DNA of 64,000 nucleotides, from positions 2,845,905-2,909,904 of the forward strand of contig NZ_OESQ01000001.1 of assembly GCF_900240245.1 (NCBI RefSeq), written 5' to 3'. Positions 44,722 to 53,876 of this stretch are shown in pieces. The translations under genes were made by a program, and so were the position numbers. The notes below the pieces were generated by a model. That model was not told the DNA's origin and searched no databases. It was given only the letters and a program-made list of their open reading frames with translations. Position 1 is the stretch's first letter. Every line of letters starts with the position of its first letter. This DNA comes from Lachnoclostridium edouardi (GTDB lineage Bacteria > Bacillota > Clostridia > Lachnospirales > Lachnospiraceae).

Positions 44722-47090
44722 TAAAACGGCCATTTGTTATCATTGCATGGGGATTTGTACTTGGAGAGGTATTTGTCCTGCAGGAAAAAACGGCTGTATT
44801 TGTTTTAACACTTGGAATGCTTTTAGGAGCAGTATATTTGTGGAGAAAAAGCAGGGCTTTCTGTATTGCGGCCCTGCTTTTTGGCATTCTTTGGGGAGGA
44901 TTAGAGACAAGGGTTGCGGCAGATGAGCTGAAAGAAATACATAATATAACAGCAAAGGAAAGGGGAAAGGTTATTTTAGAGGGGGAGATTGAAGGAATAG
45001 AAAAGCCTTCATCAGTTGTTCTGAGGAAATGCTATATAATAGATGAAACAAAGCAGGGACTTTACAATGATAAAGAACATGTCAGAATCCCGGGAAAGGT
45101 GCAGGTATATTTAGAGCACATGCCGGATAATGCCCGGTTAGGCGTCAGATTAAAATTAAAGGGGGCTCTTCAGGAATTTGATAAGCCGGAAAATCCAGGA
45201 GAGTTTAATTATTTTATTTATTATGGAGGATTAAAAATTTATATAAAGGTTTATGGGGAAGAGGCACAGATTGTGGAGGAGGAAAAAAATGGTTTTTACC
45301 AGGTGAAAAACTGGTGGAGAAATAAAACTTTAGCAGTGAGAGAAGAAAGCGGCAGGATTTTAGATTTGTGTCTGCCTGAGGAGGAGGCAGGTATTATGAA
45401 GGCCATGGTTTTGGGAGACAAAAAGGGAATTGAGGACAGGGAAAGAAAAATGTATCAGGATAACGGCATCGCTCATCTGTTAGCTGTAAGCGGTCTTCAC
45501 GTATCTGTAATCGGTATGGGAGCTTTCAAGGCCTTAAACCGGGCGGGGCTGGGAAAAAGGCAGGCGGCGGCTTTGGCAGGCCTGGCGGTAATATTCTACG
45601 GTCAGATGGCAGGCTTTGGCGTTTCTGTAAAAAGAGCAGTGTTTATGCTCCTTTTAGTTTTTCTGGCACAATGTATAGGTAAAACTTATGATATGATTTC
45701 AGCAGCCTGTTTTGCCATGTGTCTGATACTGGCTCAGTCGCCATTGCTTTTATATCACAGCGGTTTCCAGCTGTCCTTTGGAGCGGTGTTTGCCATTGGA
45801 GCTTTGGGAAAATATTTTACATATTATTTTTCTGCCCAGTCTTCGTCCCTTCAAAGTATTCTTGTAAGCGCAGCCATTCAAATAATTACCTTTCCCATAG
45901 TGCTGTACCATTTCTTTCAGTATCCTGTGTATGGATTTTTTCTGAATTTTCTTGTAATTCCCCTTATGTCCTATGTAATGGTGTCCGGCATTGCTGGCAT
46001 ATGTCTGGGGTTTATCTGGCTGCCTGCAGGAAAGACGGCTTTGGCCACCGGATATTATATTTTAAAGCTTTATTCCTGGCTTTGTGAAAAGGCAGGCAGA
46101 TTGCCTGGTTCCCTGTTGATTTTAGGCAGACCGTCTGAAAAACAAATGGTTTTTTATATATGTGTTGCTCTGGCTATTTGCATAATGATCAGAAAATATG
46201 GATTGGTGAAAAAAAGAAAAAGCCAGGTGTTTTTTCTGGCAGTCGGAGCGGCAGGTTTATTTTTGATTATGCAGCCGCCAAAGGTTTGCGGAGTAAGAAT
46301 TACAGTATTAAATGTAGGGCAGGGAGACGGAATTTTAATAGAAACAGAAAGAAGGGCGGCTTTAATTGACGGAGGCAGCACGGATAATAAAAAATTAGGC
46401 AGCCAGGTGCTGGAGCCTGTATTAAAATCAAAGGGGATCGGAAAGCTGGAGTGGGCAATGGTAAGTCATGGAGATGAAGATCATGTAAGCGGTCTGGAGT
46501 ATATTTTGCAGGAGGACACAGGAATTACAATAAAAACCTTAGTGCTGCCATGGCTGGGGAAACAGGGAGAAAGGGAAATGCAGCTGGCGGGATTAATGGA
46601 TGAACATATGGGAGCAGATTCCAGGACTGTATATATGAAGGAGGGAGATTCCTTTACAATGGGAGATCTTACTGTTGTCTGCCTGTATCCGGGAGAGGAT
46701 GATCCGGCGGCAGATAAAAACAGCCAGTCCTTAGTGGCTTTGGCGCAGTTTAAAGATTTTCATATGCTGTTTACAGGAGATACTACAGAGACGTGTGAGA
46801 AAATCATGGCGGGAAGGGAAAATGTGCGCCGGTTATTATCAAAGGTTCAAGTGCTAAAGGTGGCTCATCACGGCTCTGACACGTCTACCAGCCAGGCGTT
46901 TTTAGAATGTATGGAGCCGGCTCTGGCAATTTTGTCTTATGGAAAGAAAAATTTCTACGGACACCCCAGCCCTTATGTTGTAGAAAGGCTGAGGCAGCAT
47001 AAAATTTCTGCCCTTTCCACTGCCTTGGCTGGAGCAGTAATATTGGAGACAGACGGAAAAACCCTGCGGATTTCAACAATGAAACAGTAG
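44700..47090 (+). CDS. comEC: DNA uptake protein ComEC/Rec2
   Basis: Large membrane channel that brings single-stranded DNA into the cell. An N-terminal OB-like region (GKVILEGEIEGIEKP) is followed by the competence domain with several membrane helices, including IAHLLAVSGLHVSVIGMGAF. The C-terminal metallo-beta-lactamase-like domain has VLNVGQGDGILIE, MVSHGDEDHVSGLEYI and VLKVAHHGSDTSTS. The 796-residue size is normal. The only in-frame start near the correct N terminus is TTG 44700, which overlaps GerMN by 22 bases; the best ribosome site, AGGAGG at 44706-44711, lies downstream of it. The start is therefore uncertain. Confidence 0.94.
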   Translation: MYRRRKLIKRPFVIIAWGFVLGEVFVLQEKTAVFVLTLGMLLGAVYLWRKSRAFCIAALLFGILWGGLETRVAADELKEIHNITAKERGKVILEGEIEGIEKPSSVVLRKCYIIDETKQGLYNDKEHVRIPGKVQVYLEHMPDNARLGVRLKLKGALQEFDKPENPGEFNYFIYYGGLKIYIKVYGEEAQIVEEEKNGFYQVKNWWRNKTLAVREESGRILDLCLPEEEAGIMKAMVLGDKKGIEDRERKMYQDNGIAHLLAVSGLHVSVIGMGAFKALNRAGLGKRQAAALAGLAVIFYGQMAGFGVSVKRAVFMLLLVFLAQCIGKTYDMISAACFAMCLILAQSPLLLYHSGFQLSFGAVFAIGALGKYFTYYFSAQSSSLQSILVSAAIQIITFPIVLYHFFQYPVYGFFLNFLVIPLMSYVMVSGIAGICLGFIWLPAGKTALATGYYILKLYSWLCEKAGRLPGSLLILGRPSEKQMVFYICVALAICIMIRKYGLVKKRKSQVFFLAVGAAGLFLIMQPPKVCGVRITVLNVGQGDGILIETERRAALIDGGSTDNKKLGSQVLEPVLKSKGIGKLEWAMVSHGDEDHVSGLEYILQEDTGITIKTLVLPWLGKQGEREMQLAGLMDEHMGADSRTVYMKEGDSFTMGDLTVVCLYPGEDDPAADKNSQSLVALAQFKDFHMLFTGDTTETCEKIMAGRENVRRLLSKVQVLKVAHHGSDTSTSQAFLECMEPALAILSYGKKNFYGHPSPYVVERLRQHKISALSTALAGAVILETDGKTLRISTMKQ

Positions 47091-47181
47091 ATTATTTAAA
47101 ATAGATAAGGTATAATAGGTAAGACTTGCCGGAGCTTTAAAAAGGCTTGGCGATACGTTCTGAGAGACAGAAAGGACAGGT

Positions 47182-48156
47182 ATGCAGGTTTTAAATCAGG
47201 ATATTAAGGACAAGAATTTTAAGCCGGTTTATTTACTTTATGGAGAAGAAAGCTTTTTAAAAAAAAGCTATAAAAACAGATTGCGCCAGGCAATTACAGA
47301 CGGCGACGATATGAACTTTAATTATTTTGAGGGAAAAAATATTGATCTGGATCAGCTGATGAATTTGGCGGACACAATGCCTTTTTTTGCAGAAAAGCGG
47401 CTGATTATGGTAGAGGACAGCGGCTTATTTAAAAGTGGAGGGGCCGAAAAGCTGACAGAATATCTGCCTCAGATGCCGGATACTGCCTGCCTTGTTTTTA
47501 TTGAATCAGAAGTAGATAAAAGAAACAGACTTTTTAAAAAGGTTAAGGAGCTGGGATATCCGGCTGAAATGGCCAGACAAAGCCCTGGACAGTTGGGAAA
47601 ATGGGCGGGAACCATTTTGGCCAAAGAGGGCAAGAAGATAACCGGCAATACAATGGAACTGTTTCTCTCCATGGCGGGCGACGATATGGAAAATATTAAA
47701 ATGGAGCTGGAGAAGCTGATCAGCTACACTGCAGGCCGGGATGTTATTACAAATGAGGATGTAGAGGAAATCTGCACTGTGCGGGCGGTAAATAAGGTAT
47801 TTGATATGGTAAACGCCATTGTAACGGGAAAGACCAGACAGGCTATGGATTTATACGAGGATTTGCTTACGCTGAAGGAGCCGCCTATGAGGATATTGTT
47901 TCTCATAGCCAGACAATTCAACCAGATTCTCCAGGTAAAGGAGCTTATGGAAAAGGGAATGGATAAAAGCTCTATTGCCTCCAAGCTGAAAATTCAGCCT
48001 TTTGTGGCAGGAAAAATTATGCCTCAGTCCAGGTCTTTTACAAAAGAACAGATTTTGTCTTATGTGGAATTATGTGTTGACATGGAGGAAGCGGTGAAGA
48101 CGGGGCGGATGCAGGACAGACTGGCTGTAGAGCTGCTGATTACTAAGAAATATTAA
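47182..48156 (+). CDS. holA: DNA polymerase III delta subunit
   Basis: Clamp-loader delta subunit that opens the beta clamp. YLLYGEESFLKKSYKNRLRQ near the N terminus and the CLVFIESEVDKRNRLFKKV strand are typical, with helical C-domain segments DLYEDLLTLKEPPMRILFLIARQF and MEEAVKTGRMQDRLAVELLI. The 324-residue size fits Gram-positive HolA. AAAGGACAGG lies upstream. It follows comEC after 91 bases, the usual order comEC-holA in Firmicutes. A small membrane protein gene follows. Confidence 0.95.
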   Translation: MQVLNQDIKDKNFKPVYLLYGEESFLKKSYKNRLRQAITDGDDMNFNYFEGKNIDLDQLMNLADTMPFFAEKRLIMVEDSGLFKSGGAEKLTEYLPQMPDTACLVFIESEVDKRNRLFKKVKELGYPAEMARQSPGQLGKWAGTILAKEGKKITGNTMELFLSMAGDDMENIKMELEKLISYTAGRDVITNEDVEEICTVRAVNKVFDMVNAIVTGKTRQAMDLYEDLLTLKEPPMRILFLIARQFNQILQVKELMEKGMDKSSIASKLKIQPFVAGKIMPQSRSFTKEQILSYVELCVDMEEAVKTGRMQDRLAVELLITKKY

Positions 48157-48179
48157 TACAAAAAGAGGAGGAAATGATT

Positions 48180-48476
48180 GTGGATGCATTATTCATTTTG
48201 TGTGGAATTGCCTGTATTGTAGAAACAGTGATGATGCTGAGAGGAAAGGATTTTCTGCTGTTTTGGGGATATCCGGACAGAGAAAAGGAGTTCGACCTGC
48301 CTGCTTTATGCAAAGCAGAGTGGTGGCTGTTTGCCATAGACGGAGTGCTGTGCCTGATTATCGGAGGGGCCAGCCAGTATACGAAGTTAAATATGGTGTG
48401 CATCGGTCTTGCATTTGCCACATTAGTGGGACATATAGTAAATTTCAGAAATCCAAAATATAAAAAGAAAAAATAG
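48180..48476 (+). CDS. Small membrane protein, unrecognised
   Basis: A 98-residue protein with about three hydrophobic segments (DALFILCGIACIVETVMML, WWLFAIDGVLCLIIGGA, MVCIGLAFATLVGHIV) and a very basic tail. GTG 48180 is preferred because AGGAGG (48166-48171) is eight bases away; ATG 48174 would be only two bases away. It lies directly after holA and may be co-transcribed. No function can be assigned. Confidence 0.75.
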   Translation: MDALFILCGIACIVETVMMLRGKDFLLFWGYPDREKEFDLPALCKAEWWLFAIDGVLCLIIGGASQYTKLNMVCIGLAFATLVGHIVNFRNPKYKKKK

Positions 48477-48496
48477 CAAAGCAGGAGACAGAGGAC

Positions 48497-49411
48497 ATGA
48501 ACAGAAGATCAAGGAGCAACATTATGCTGGTTTTAACAGCATTTATTTGGGGAGTTGCTTTTGTAGCTCAAAGTGTGGGAATGGATTACGTAGGGCCTTA
48601 TACCTTTAATGGGGCCAGATTTCTTATTGGAGGATTAGTGCTGATTCCATGTATATTTGGTTTTCGTTATTTTAACGGGACAGGGAGAACAATGACAAGA
48701 GCAGCTGCAGCCAGGAAAAGGAACACAGGAATTATAGGCGGAATCTGCTGCGGAATCTGTCTTTGTATTGCCTCCGCCTTACAGCAAATAGGCATTGCGC
48801 AGACTACAGTGGGAAAGGCAGGATTTATTACGACTCTTTACATAGTGATTATTCCCGTGCTAAGTATTGCCCTGGGAAAAAAAGCAGGATTAAAGGTGTG
48901 GGTCAGTGTGGCCATAGCAGTGGCCGGCATGTATTTGCTCAGTATTAAAGAAGGCTTTACTATGGAAAAAGGAGATTTCATGGTACTGCTGTGCGCTGTT
49001 GTATTTTCCATTCACATTCTTGTTATTGATTACTTTTCTCCTAAGGCAGACGGGGTATTTATGTCATGCATTCAATTTTTTACAGCCAGCATTATAGCCA
49101 TAATTATGGCTTTTATAAAAGAAACGCCTACAATGGAAAGTCTGACTGCAGCCTGGGCGCCTGTGCTTTACGCCGGTATTATGTCAAGCGGAGTTGGATA
49201 TACGCTGCAGGTAGTGGCTCAGAAGGACACAGACCCGGTAGTAGCCTCTTTGCTTCTTAGCCTGGAATCAGTATTTTCAGTTTTAGCAGGCTGGGTGATT
49301 TTGCATCAGGTTTTAAGCGGAAGAGAGCTGTTAGGCTGCGCTTTAGTATTTTGCGCAGTGATTCTGGCCCAGCTTCCAAATAGAAGAAGCTCCGGCTATG
49401 GATTTATATAA
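48497..49411 (+). CDS. EamA/DMT family transporter (second)
   Basis: A 304-residue transporter with about ten hydrophobic helices and two EamA repeats. SNIMLVLTAFIWGVAFVAQS is the typical N-terminal helix, and GVGYTLQVVAQKDTDPVVASLLLSLESVF the repeat-two signature. It may carry amino acids or related metabolites. The ATG follows AGGAGACAGAGG. It starts 21 bases after the small membrane gene. It is sequence-distinct from the AraC-linked EamA protein at 37779-38666. Confidence 0.9.
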   Translation: MNRRSRSNIMLVLTAFIWGVAFVAQSVGMDYVGPYTFNGARFLIGGLVLIPCIFGFRYFNGTGRTMTRAAAARKRNTGIIGGICCGICLCIASALQQIGIAQTTVGKAGFITTLYIVIIPVLSIALGKKAGLKVWVSVAIAVAGMYLLSIKEGFTMEKGDFMVLLCAVVFSIHILVIDYFSPKADGVFMSCIQFFTASIIAIIMAFIKETPTMESLTAAWAPVLYAGIMSSGVGYTLQVVAQKDTDPVVASLLLSLESVFSVLAGWVILHQVLSGRELLGCALVFCAVILAQLPNRRSSGYGFI

Positions 49412-49440
49412 TTTTTAGGAGAAACGGGGGAGGAAAAAGT

Positions 49441-50070
49441 ATGTATACATGTGATTGCTGTACAGTAAATGAATGTCAGAAGGGGACAAAAGACAAGCTT
49501 CCTAAAAACTGTCCTATGCATTTTATGGAAATGTACACAGAACCTATGAAGGAGTATGAGAAAGAAGAGAACAGGGAATTTTATATTAAATGTTCAGAGA
49601 TTGAGGCTTTAGGCTACGGCCAGTGGGTGCGCCTTAGGGAAATTATAGAGGTTTCTAAAAATATGGGATACGAGAAACTGGGGCTGGCTTTTTGCTACGG
49701 TTTAAGAGAGGAAGCCAGAATTGTAGGAAAAATTCTCAGGAAAGCCGGTTTCCAGGTGGTTTCCGTAATATGTAAAAACGGCTCTATTTCTAAAGACACT
49801 GTGGGGATTCAGGCCAGAGTAAACCCAGATAAGTTTGAAGCAATGTGCAATCCCATTATGCAGGCAGAGCTTTTAAATGAACAGGAAACTGAGTTTAATA
49901 TTGCCTTAGGACTTTGCGTAGGACACGACTCCCTATTTTATAAATATTCCAAGGCAATGGTTACTACCTTAGTGGCAAAGGACAGGGTTCTGGGCCACAA
50001 TCCGGCGGCAGCTATTTACTGCCATGACGGATATTTGGCAAAACAATTTAAACCCACAGAGATAAAGTAA
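49441..50070 (+). CDS. DUF1847 metal-binding protein
   Basis: A 209-residue soluble protein of the DUF1847 family. The N-terminal cysteine cluster (CDCCTVNECQK, NCPMHF) is likely a metal site, and GLAFCYGLREEARIVGKIL, VICKNGSISKDTVGIQ and IALGLCVGHDSLFYKYSKA follow as the conserved core. Cysteines recur across the chain, which suggests an iron-sulfur or zinc protein. The function has not been established. AACGGGGGAGGAAAAAG precedes the start. A terminator sits after it. Confidence 0.87.
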   Translation: MYTCDCCTVNECQKGTKDKLPKNCPMHFMEMYTEPMKEYEKEENREFYIKCSEIEALGYGQWVRLREIIEVSKNMGYEKLGLAFCYGLREEARIVGKILRKAGFQVVSVICKNGSISKDTVGIQARVNPDKFEAMCNPIMQAELLNEQETEFNIALGLCVGHDSLFYKYSKAMVTTLVAKDRVLGHNPAAAIYCHDGYLAKQFKPTEIK

Positions 50071-50080
50071 AGAACCTGAA

Positions 50081-50113
50081 AAAATAGTTGGGCGCTGCGC
50101 CCAACTATTTTTA
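50081..50113. terminator. Bidirectional terminator
   Basis: AAAATAGTTGGGCG pairs with CGCCCAACTATTTT around CTG, and T follows on both strands. It lies between the DUF1847 and AEC genes and includes the AEC stop. The outer stem matches the hairpin at 33357-33387. Confidence 0.9.
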
Positions 50114-51043
50114 TATCACAATCTGATAGATATATACTAATACAGGCATAGTAATAATGCACAGCAGGGTAGTCATAATGTTTACTGAGCTGGCATAGCG
50201 TGCATCCTTGTCGTAAACCTGGGCCATTTGGGTAATGGTGGAGGCAGAAGGGGTGATGATTGCCAGGAAGGTAACTAAAAGAATAGTTTTTCCGTCAGGC
50301 AGTATATATGGAAGACGGCTGATAAAAAGTACGGCTATGGCGGCCAATGGCAGGATAATCAGTCTAAGGAAGGTGACTAAATAAATACGTTTGTTGGAAA
50401 ATACCTGTTTTAAATCAGTGCTGCCAATCAGCATACCAGTAACAATCATACAAAGAGGCCCAATCATATTTCCCACAGAGCTCATAGTTCCTGTAATGAT
50501 TTCCGGCAGGCGGATTTTGGAGAAAAATAAAACCAGGCCAGCCACAATAGAAATCATATTTATGTTAAGAATAAATTTTTTAATATCCCATTTTTTGTCG
50601 TCGCTGAAGGCATTTTTACAGTGGGTCCACAGCATAACAGTCTGAACAGACAGAAAGCCGCTGGCATATAAAAGCCATTCCTGGCCTAAAACATATGTAA
50701 TCAGAGGAATAATCAGATTGCCTGAATTAGAGTAGTAGACAGAGGTCCATTCTACTACATTTAAGTGAAAAACAGATCTGAAAAGCCAGGTAAGTAAAAG
50801 TAAAGTCAGCTGAAGCAAAATAGAGGCTGCTATGGTAAGCAGAAGTCCGTGCATTTTTTCTTCAGTGAAAGATACCTGAAAGGAATTAATCAGCACGCAG
50901 GGCATGATTAAATATAGTACGAGAATAGAAATGATTCTGCTGTCAGAGTCCTTTAATATATTCATGCGCACAATTATATATCCCATTAATATCATAAGAA
51001 AAAGCTCTAAAATTTGTTTTATAAGTAAAATACTTATTTCCAT
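50111..51043 (-). CDS. AEC family transporter
   Basis: A 310-residue integral membrane protein of the auxin efflux carrier family with about ten helices. MEISILLIKQILELFLMILMG begins the first helix, and NSGNLIIPLITYVLGQEWLLYASGF and ATPSASTITQMAQVYDKDA mark the usual crossing regions with helix-breaking residues. These proteins commonly move malate or other organic anions in bacteria. The gene is convergent with the DUF1847 gene and divergent from the PAP2 gene. Confidence 0.9.
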   Translation of the reverse strand: MEISILLIKQILELFLMILMGYIIVRMNILKDSDSRIISILVLYLIMPCVLINSFQVSFTEEKMHGLLLTIAASILLQLTLLLLTWLFRSVFHLNVVEWTSVYYSNSGNLIIPLITYVLGQEWLLYASGFLSVQTVMLWTHCKNAFSDDKKWDIKKFILNINMISIVAGLVLFFSKIRLPEIITGTMSSVGNMIGPLCMIVTGMLIGSTDLKQVFSNKRIYLVTFLRLIILPLAAIAVLFISRLPYILPDGKTILLVTFLAIITPSASTITQMAQVYDKDARYASSVNIMTTLLCIITMPVLVYIYQIVI

Positions 51044-51210
51044 AGTATAGCTGTACCCTCCATTTTTTTGTCATTAAGGATTAATTATAGCATAGAAACA
51101 GGAAAACACAATACGGATGATTCCTGAATTGACAGATTTCAGCCCAGTCAGTATACTTAATTTATTAGCTGTAATAAAGTGGAAAAGGTTTAAGAATAAG
51201 GAGAGTTGTT

Positions 51211-51903
51211 ATGGAGTTTTTGCGGTTGTTAGAGGAATTCAGAACGCCGATGCTGGATGTGTGCTTTCAGGGAATAACGTGGCTGGGACAAAGTACATTT
51301 CTCGGGCTGATGGCGTTATTTTTATATTTTGCAGTAAGCAAAAAAATAGCTTATGAGACATTAACAGCCTTTTTTCTGTCCGGGATTTTGCTTCAGGCTG
51401 TTAAGCTGCTTTTCAGGGTGCCTAGACCATGGGTGCTGGACCCGGATTTTACGCCTGTGGCCTGGGCGGTGTCGGCCGCTACAGGATACTCCTTTCCCAG
51501 CGGTCATACTCAGGGAGCGGCAGTATTTTTCGGCACACTATTTTTGTACGCTCCCGGAAAGATAAAAAAGGCCGGGTGCGCCGCTGTAATTTTAGCAGTA
51601 GGATTTTCCAGAATGTATTTAGGCTGCCATACGCCTAAGGATGTAGCAGTAGGGATGGCTTTAGGAATTCTGGCAGTAGCCGCAGTAAGAAGGGCGGGAC
51701 TGGATTTTACAGGCAAGGTATCTCAAAAAGAAAAGAATACTATGATTTTTCTTGGGATTCTCTCTGGGGCAGGTCTTTTTCTAAGTCTTTTAATGGCAGG
51801 AATCAGTTATGTGCCCTGGGAAGAGGCGGCAGACTGTATAAAGGTATCTGTATTAGGCATGGGATTTCTCGGCCTGTGGCTGGCAGAACGAAGAGAAAAA
51901 TGA
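51211..51903 (+). CDS. PAP2 family phosphatase
   Basis: A 230-residue membrane phosphatase. All three catalytic motifs are visible: KLLFRVPRPW, GYSFPSGHTQG and SRMYLGCHTPKDV. It has about six hydrophobic segments. Likely substrates are lipid phosphates such as undecaprenyl diphosphate or phosphatidate. AAGGAGAG precedes the ATG. The M3 peptidase gene follows 44 bases later. Confidence 0.92.
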   Translation: MEFLRLLEEFRTPMLDVCFQGITWLGQSTFLGLMALFLYFAVSKKIAYETLTAFFLSGILLQAVKLLFRVPRPWVLDPDFTPVAWAVSAATGYSFPSGHTQGAAVFFGTLFLYAPGKIKKAGCAAVILAVGFSRMYLGCHTPKDVAVGMALGILAVAAVRRAGLDFTGKVSQKEKNTMIFLGILSGAGLFLSLLMAGISYVPWEEAADCIKVSVLGMGFLGLWLAERREK

Positions 51904-51947
51904 TATGATAATAAAAGAAACTGTTGAAATTATTTAAAGGCAAGGAT

Positions 51948-53876
51948 GTGGTGGCTATAAAAACGAGTAAATTTTTTAAATATGCTGCAGGCAGTATATT
52001 GACGGCAGCAGTGTTTACCATACCTTTTTTCAGTTCTGTTCAGGGGGCAAGCACATCGCCTGGTCAGGAAGCAGATCGTAAGTATATAGATTTTTCTCAA
52101 ATTACCTATACTGGATTTGAGACAGAGGAAATTGAAAAAGCGCTGAAGGAAATGGACAATCTTTGCGCTGATCCAAAACCAGGCGGGAAGGAGCAGGTCA
52201 GGAGGCTGTATCACCAGATCATTTGTCAGGTAGATGAAATGGGAACTCAGCAGCTGATTTTAACAGTAGATTATTATAATGATGTGGCAGACCAGGAAAT
52301 ACAAAAAGAGATGCTGAAAATGGCAGATCTGGAAAGTGAAATTTTAGATGAAGTACAGTTGACCTTAAAAAAGGCAATTCATTCACCCTATGGAGATATT
52401 TTAAAGGAGGAGATGGGGCCTGCTGCAGTGGAAATCCTGAATTCTTATGAGGAAATGTCTCAAAAGGAGTTTTTGCTGTCCTCCATGGAAAACAGCCTGG
52501 TGCAGCAGTATAATCAGGCTGCCGTGAAATGCTATGAAGTGGAAGTGGACGGTAAGAAATGGACGGAAAAAAGTCTTTATGAAAGCAGTATAGAGGAAAA
52601 TGAATTTTATAAAATAAAGTTGGCTCTGGACCGTGAAAAAAATAAGGCCACAGGAGAAATTTTCAGGGAGTTGGTGCAGGTGAGAACCCAGCTGGCCAGA
52701 GAAAACGGATATGAAAATTACGCGGATTATGCCTACAGGGAAATATATCACAGAGATTTTACACCGGAGGATGTGGAGACTCTATATGAAGATGTAAAAC
52801 AGTATTTAGTGCCTTTATATATGGATTTTTCTAAGGCAGCTCAGGGAATAGATGAAAGGGCTTTATATAAAGCGGCATCGGAGAAAACAGGAGAAGAAAT
52901 TCTGGATGACATAGAGCCGTTTATGGAAATGATAGAGCCTGAAATTGAAGAGGCCTTTTCCTACATGAGGCAGTATCATTTTTACGATATTGAAGACATA
53001 GAAGAAAAAATGGATATGGGATTTACAGGCAAGCTGTACTCTTATGGAACGCCTTTTATTTTTAATGCCCCGGAAAATAATTGGGGGGATTATAGAACTA
53101 TGATCCATGAGTTTGGACATTATAACGCCATGTTCCATTCTGATGTGCCTGCTCTTTGGGAAAAAGATAATCTGGATGTGGCGGAAATTCATTCTCAGGG
53201 ACTGGAACTGCTATTTTTTCCTTACGCAGATGAGTTATTTGGAGAAGGGGGAGAGGCATTTCAGTATTACACAGTCTTAAATGTTTTGTATGTGGTGACT
53301 CAGGGCTTTCTTTATGATGAATTTCAAAACATGATTTATGCATCTCCTGATATGACCTTGGATAATATGAATCATTTATTTTATCAGCTGTCCCAGGAGT
53401 ATGGGGAGCAGTATAGTTTACAGGAGCATGAGGAACAGAAAGGGTATCAGTGGGTGGATGTCAGTCACACCTTCCAGACGCCTTTTTACTATATCAGCTA
53501 TGCCACCTCCGGACTGTCAGCCTTAGATATTTGGGAGCTGTCAGGCAGGGACAGACAGGCTGCAGTGAATAAATATATGGAAATAACAAATTTTGGTTTT
53601 CAGGTTCCCTACAGAGAGGCAATAAAACAATGTGGAATGAGAGATATTTTTTACCGGGAAACCATTCCCCAGCTGGCGGAGGAAATCAGAGCTGCTATGG
53701 AAGTAGATGAGAGAATCGAGAGGCAGGCAAAGGGAAATGAAAATCTGCTGCTTTTAAAGATTATATTTTTAGGAGGAGCGGCCTTGTTTTTAGGGGGAGC
53801 AGTTGTAATCAGAAGAAAAATAAAAGAAAGGACAGATAAAAACTGTGGAACAGAAAAAGAGAATAGTCAGCTTTGA
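51948..53876 (+). CDS. Exported, membrane-tethered M3 family oligopeptidase
   Basis: A zinc metallopeptidase of the M3/PepF type, here predicted to be outside the membrane. The N terminus holds a signal segment (KFFKYAAGSILTAAVFTIPF, cleavage near VQGAS), and the C terminus a helix (LLKIIFLGGAALFLGGAVVI) followed by basic residues. The catalytic motif HEFGH is at about residues 387-391, with a further Glu in the DVAEIHSQGLELLF segment. Most M3 enzymes are cytosolic, so this topology is unusual. The start is uncertain among TTG 51924, GTG 51948 and GTG 51951. It overlaps the HAD phosphatase gene. Confidence 0.87.
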   Translation: MVAIKTSKFFKYAAGSILTAAVFTIPFFSSVQGASTSPGQEADRKYIDFSQITYTGFETEEIEKALKEMDNLCADPKPGGKEQVRRLYHQIICQVDEMGTQQLILTVDYYNDVADQEIQKEMLKMADLESEILDEVQLTLKKAIHSPYGDILKEEMGPAAVEILNSYEEMSQKEFLLSSMENSLVQQYNQAAVKCYEVEVDGKKWTEKSLYESSIEENEFYKIKLALDREKNKATGEIFRELVQVRTQLARENGYENYADYAYREIYHRDFTPEDVETLYEDVKQYLVPLYMDFSKAAQGIDERALYKAASEKTGEEILDDIEPFMEMIEPEIEEAFSYMRQYHFYDIEDIEEKMDMGFTGKLYSYGTPFIFNAPENNWGDYRTMIHEFGHYNAMFHSDVPALWEKDNLDVAEIHSQGLELLFFPYADELFGEGGEAFQYYTVLNVLYVVTQGFLYDEFQNMIYASPDMTLDNMNHLFYQLSQEYGEQYSLQEHEEQKGYQWVDVSHTFQTPFYYISYATSGLSALDIWELSGRDRQAAVNKYMEITNFGFQVPYREAIKQCGMRDIFYRETIPQLAEEIRAAMEVDERIERQAKGNENLLLLKIIFLGGAALFLGGAVVIRRKIKERTDKNCGTEKENSQL

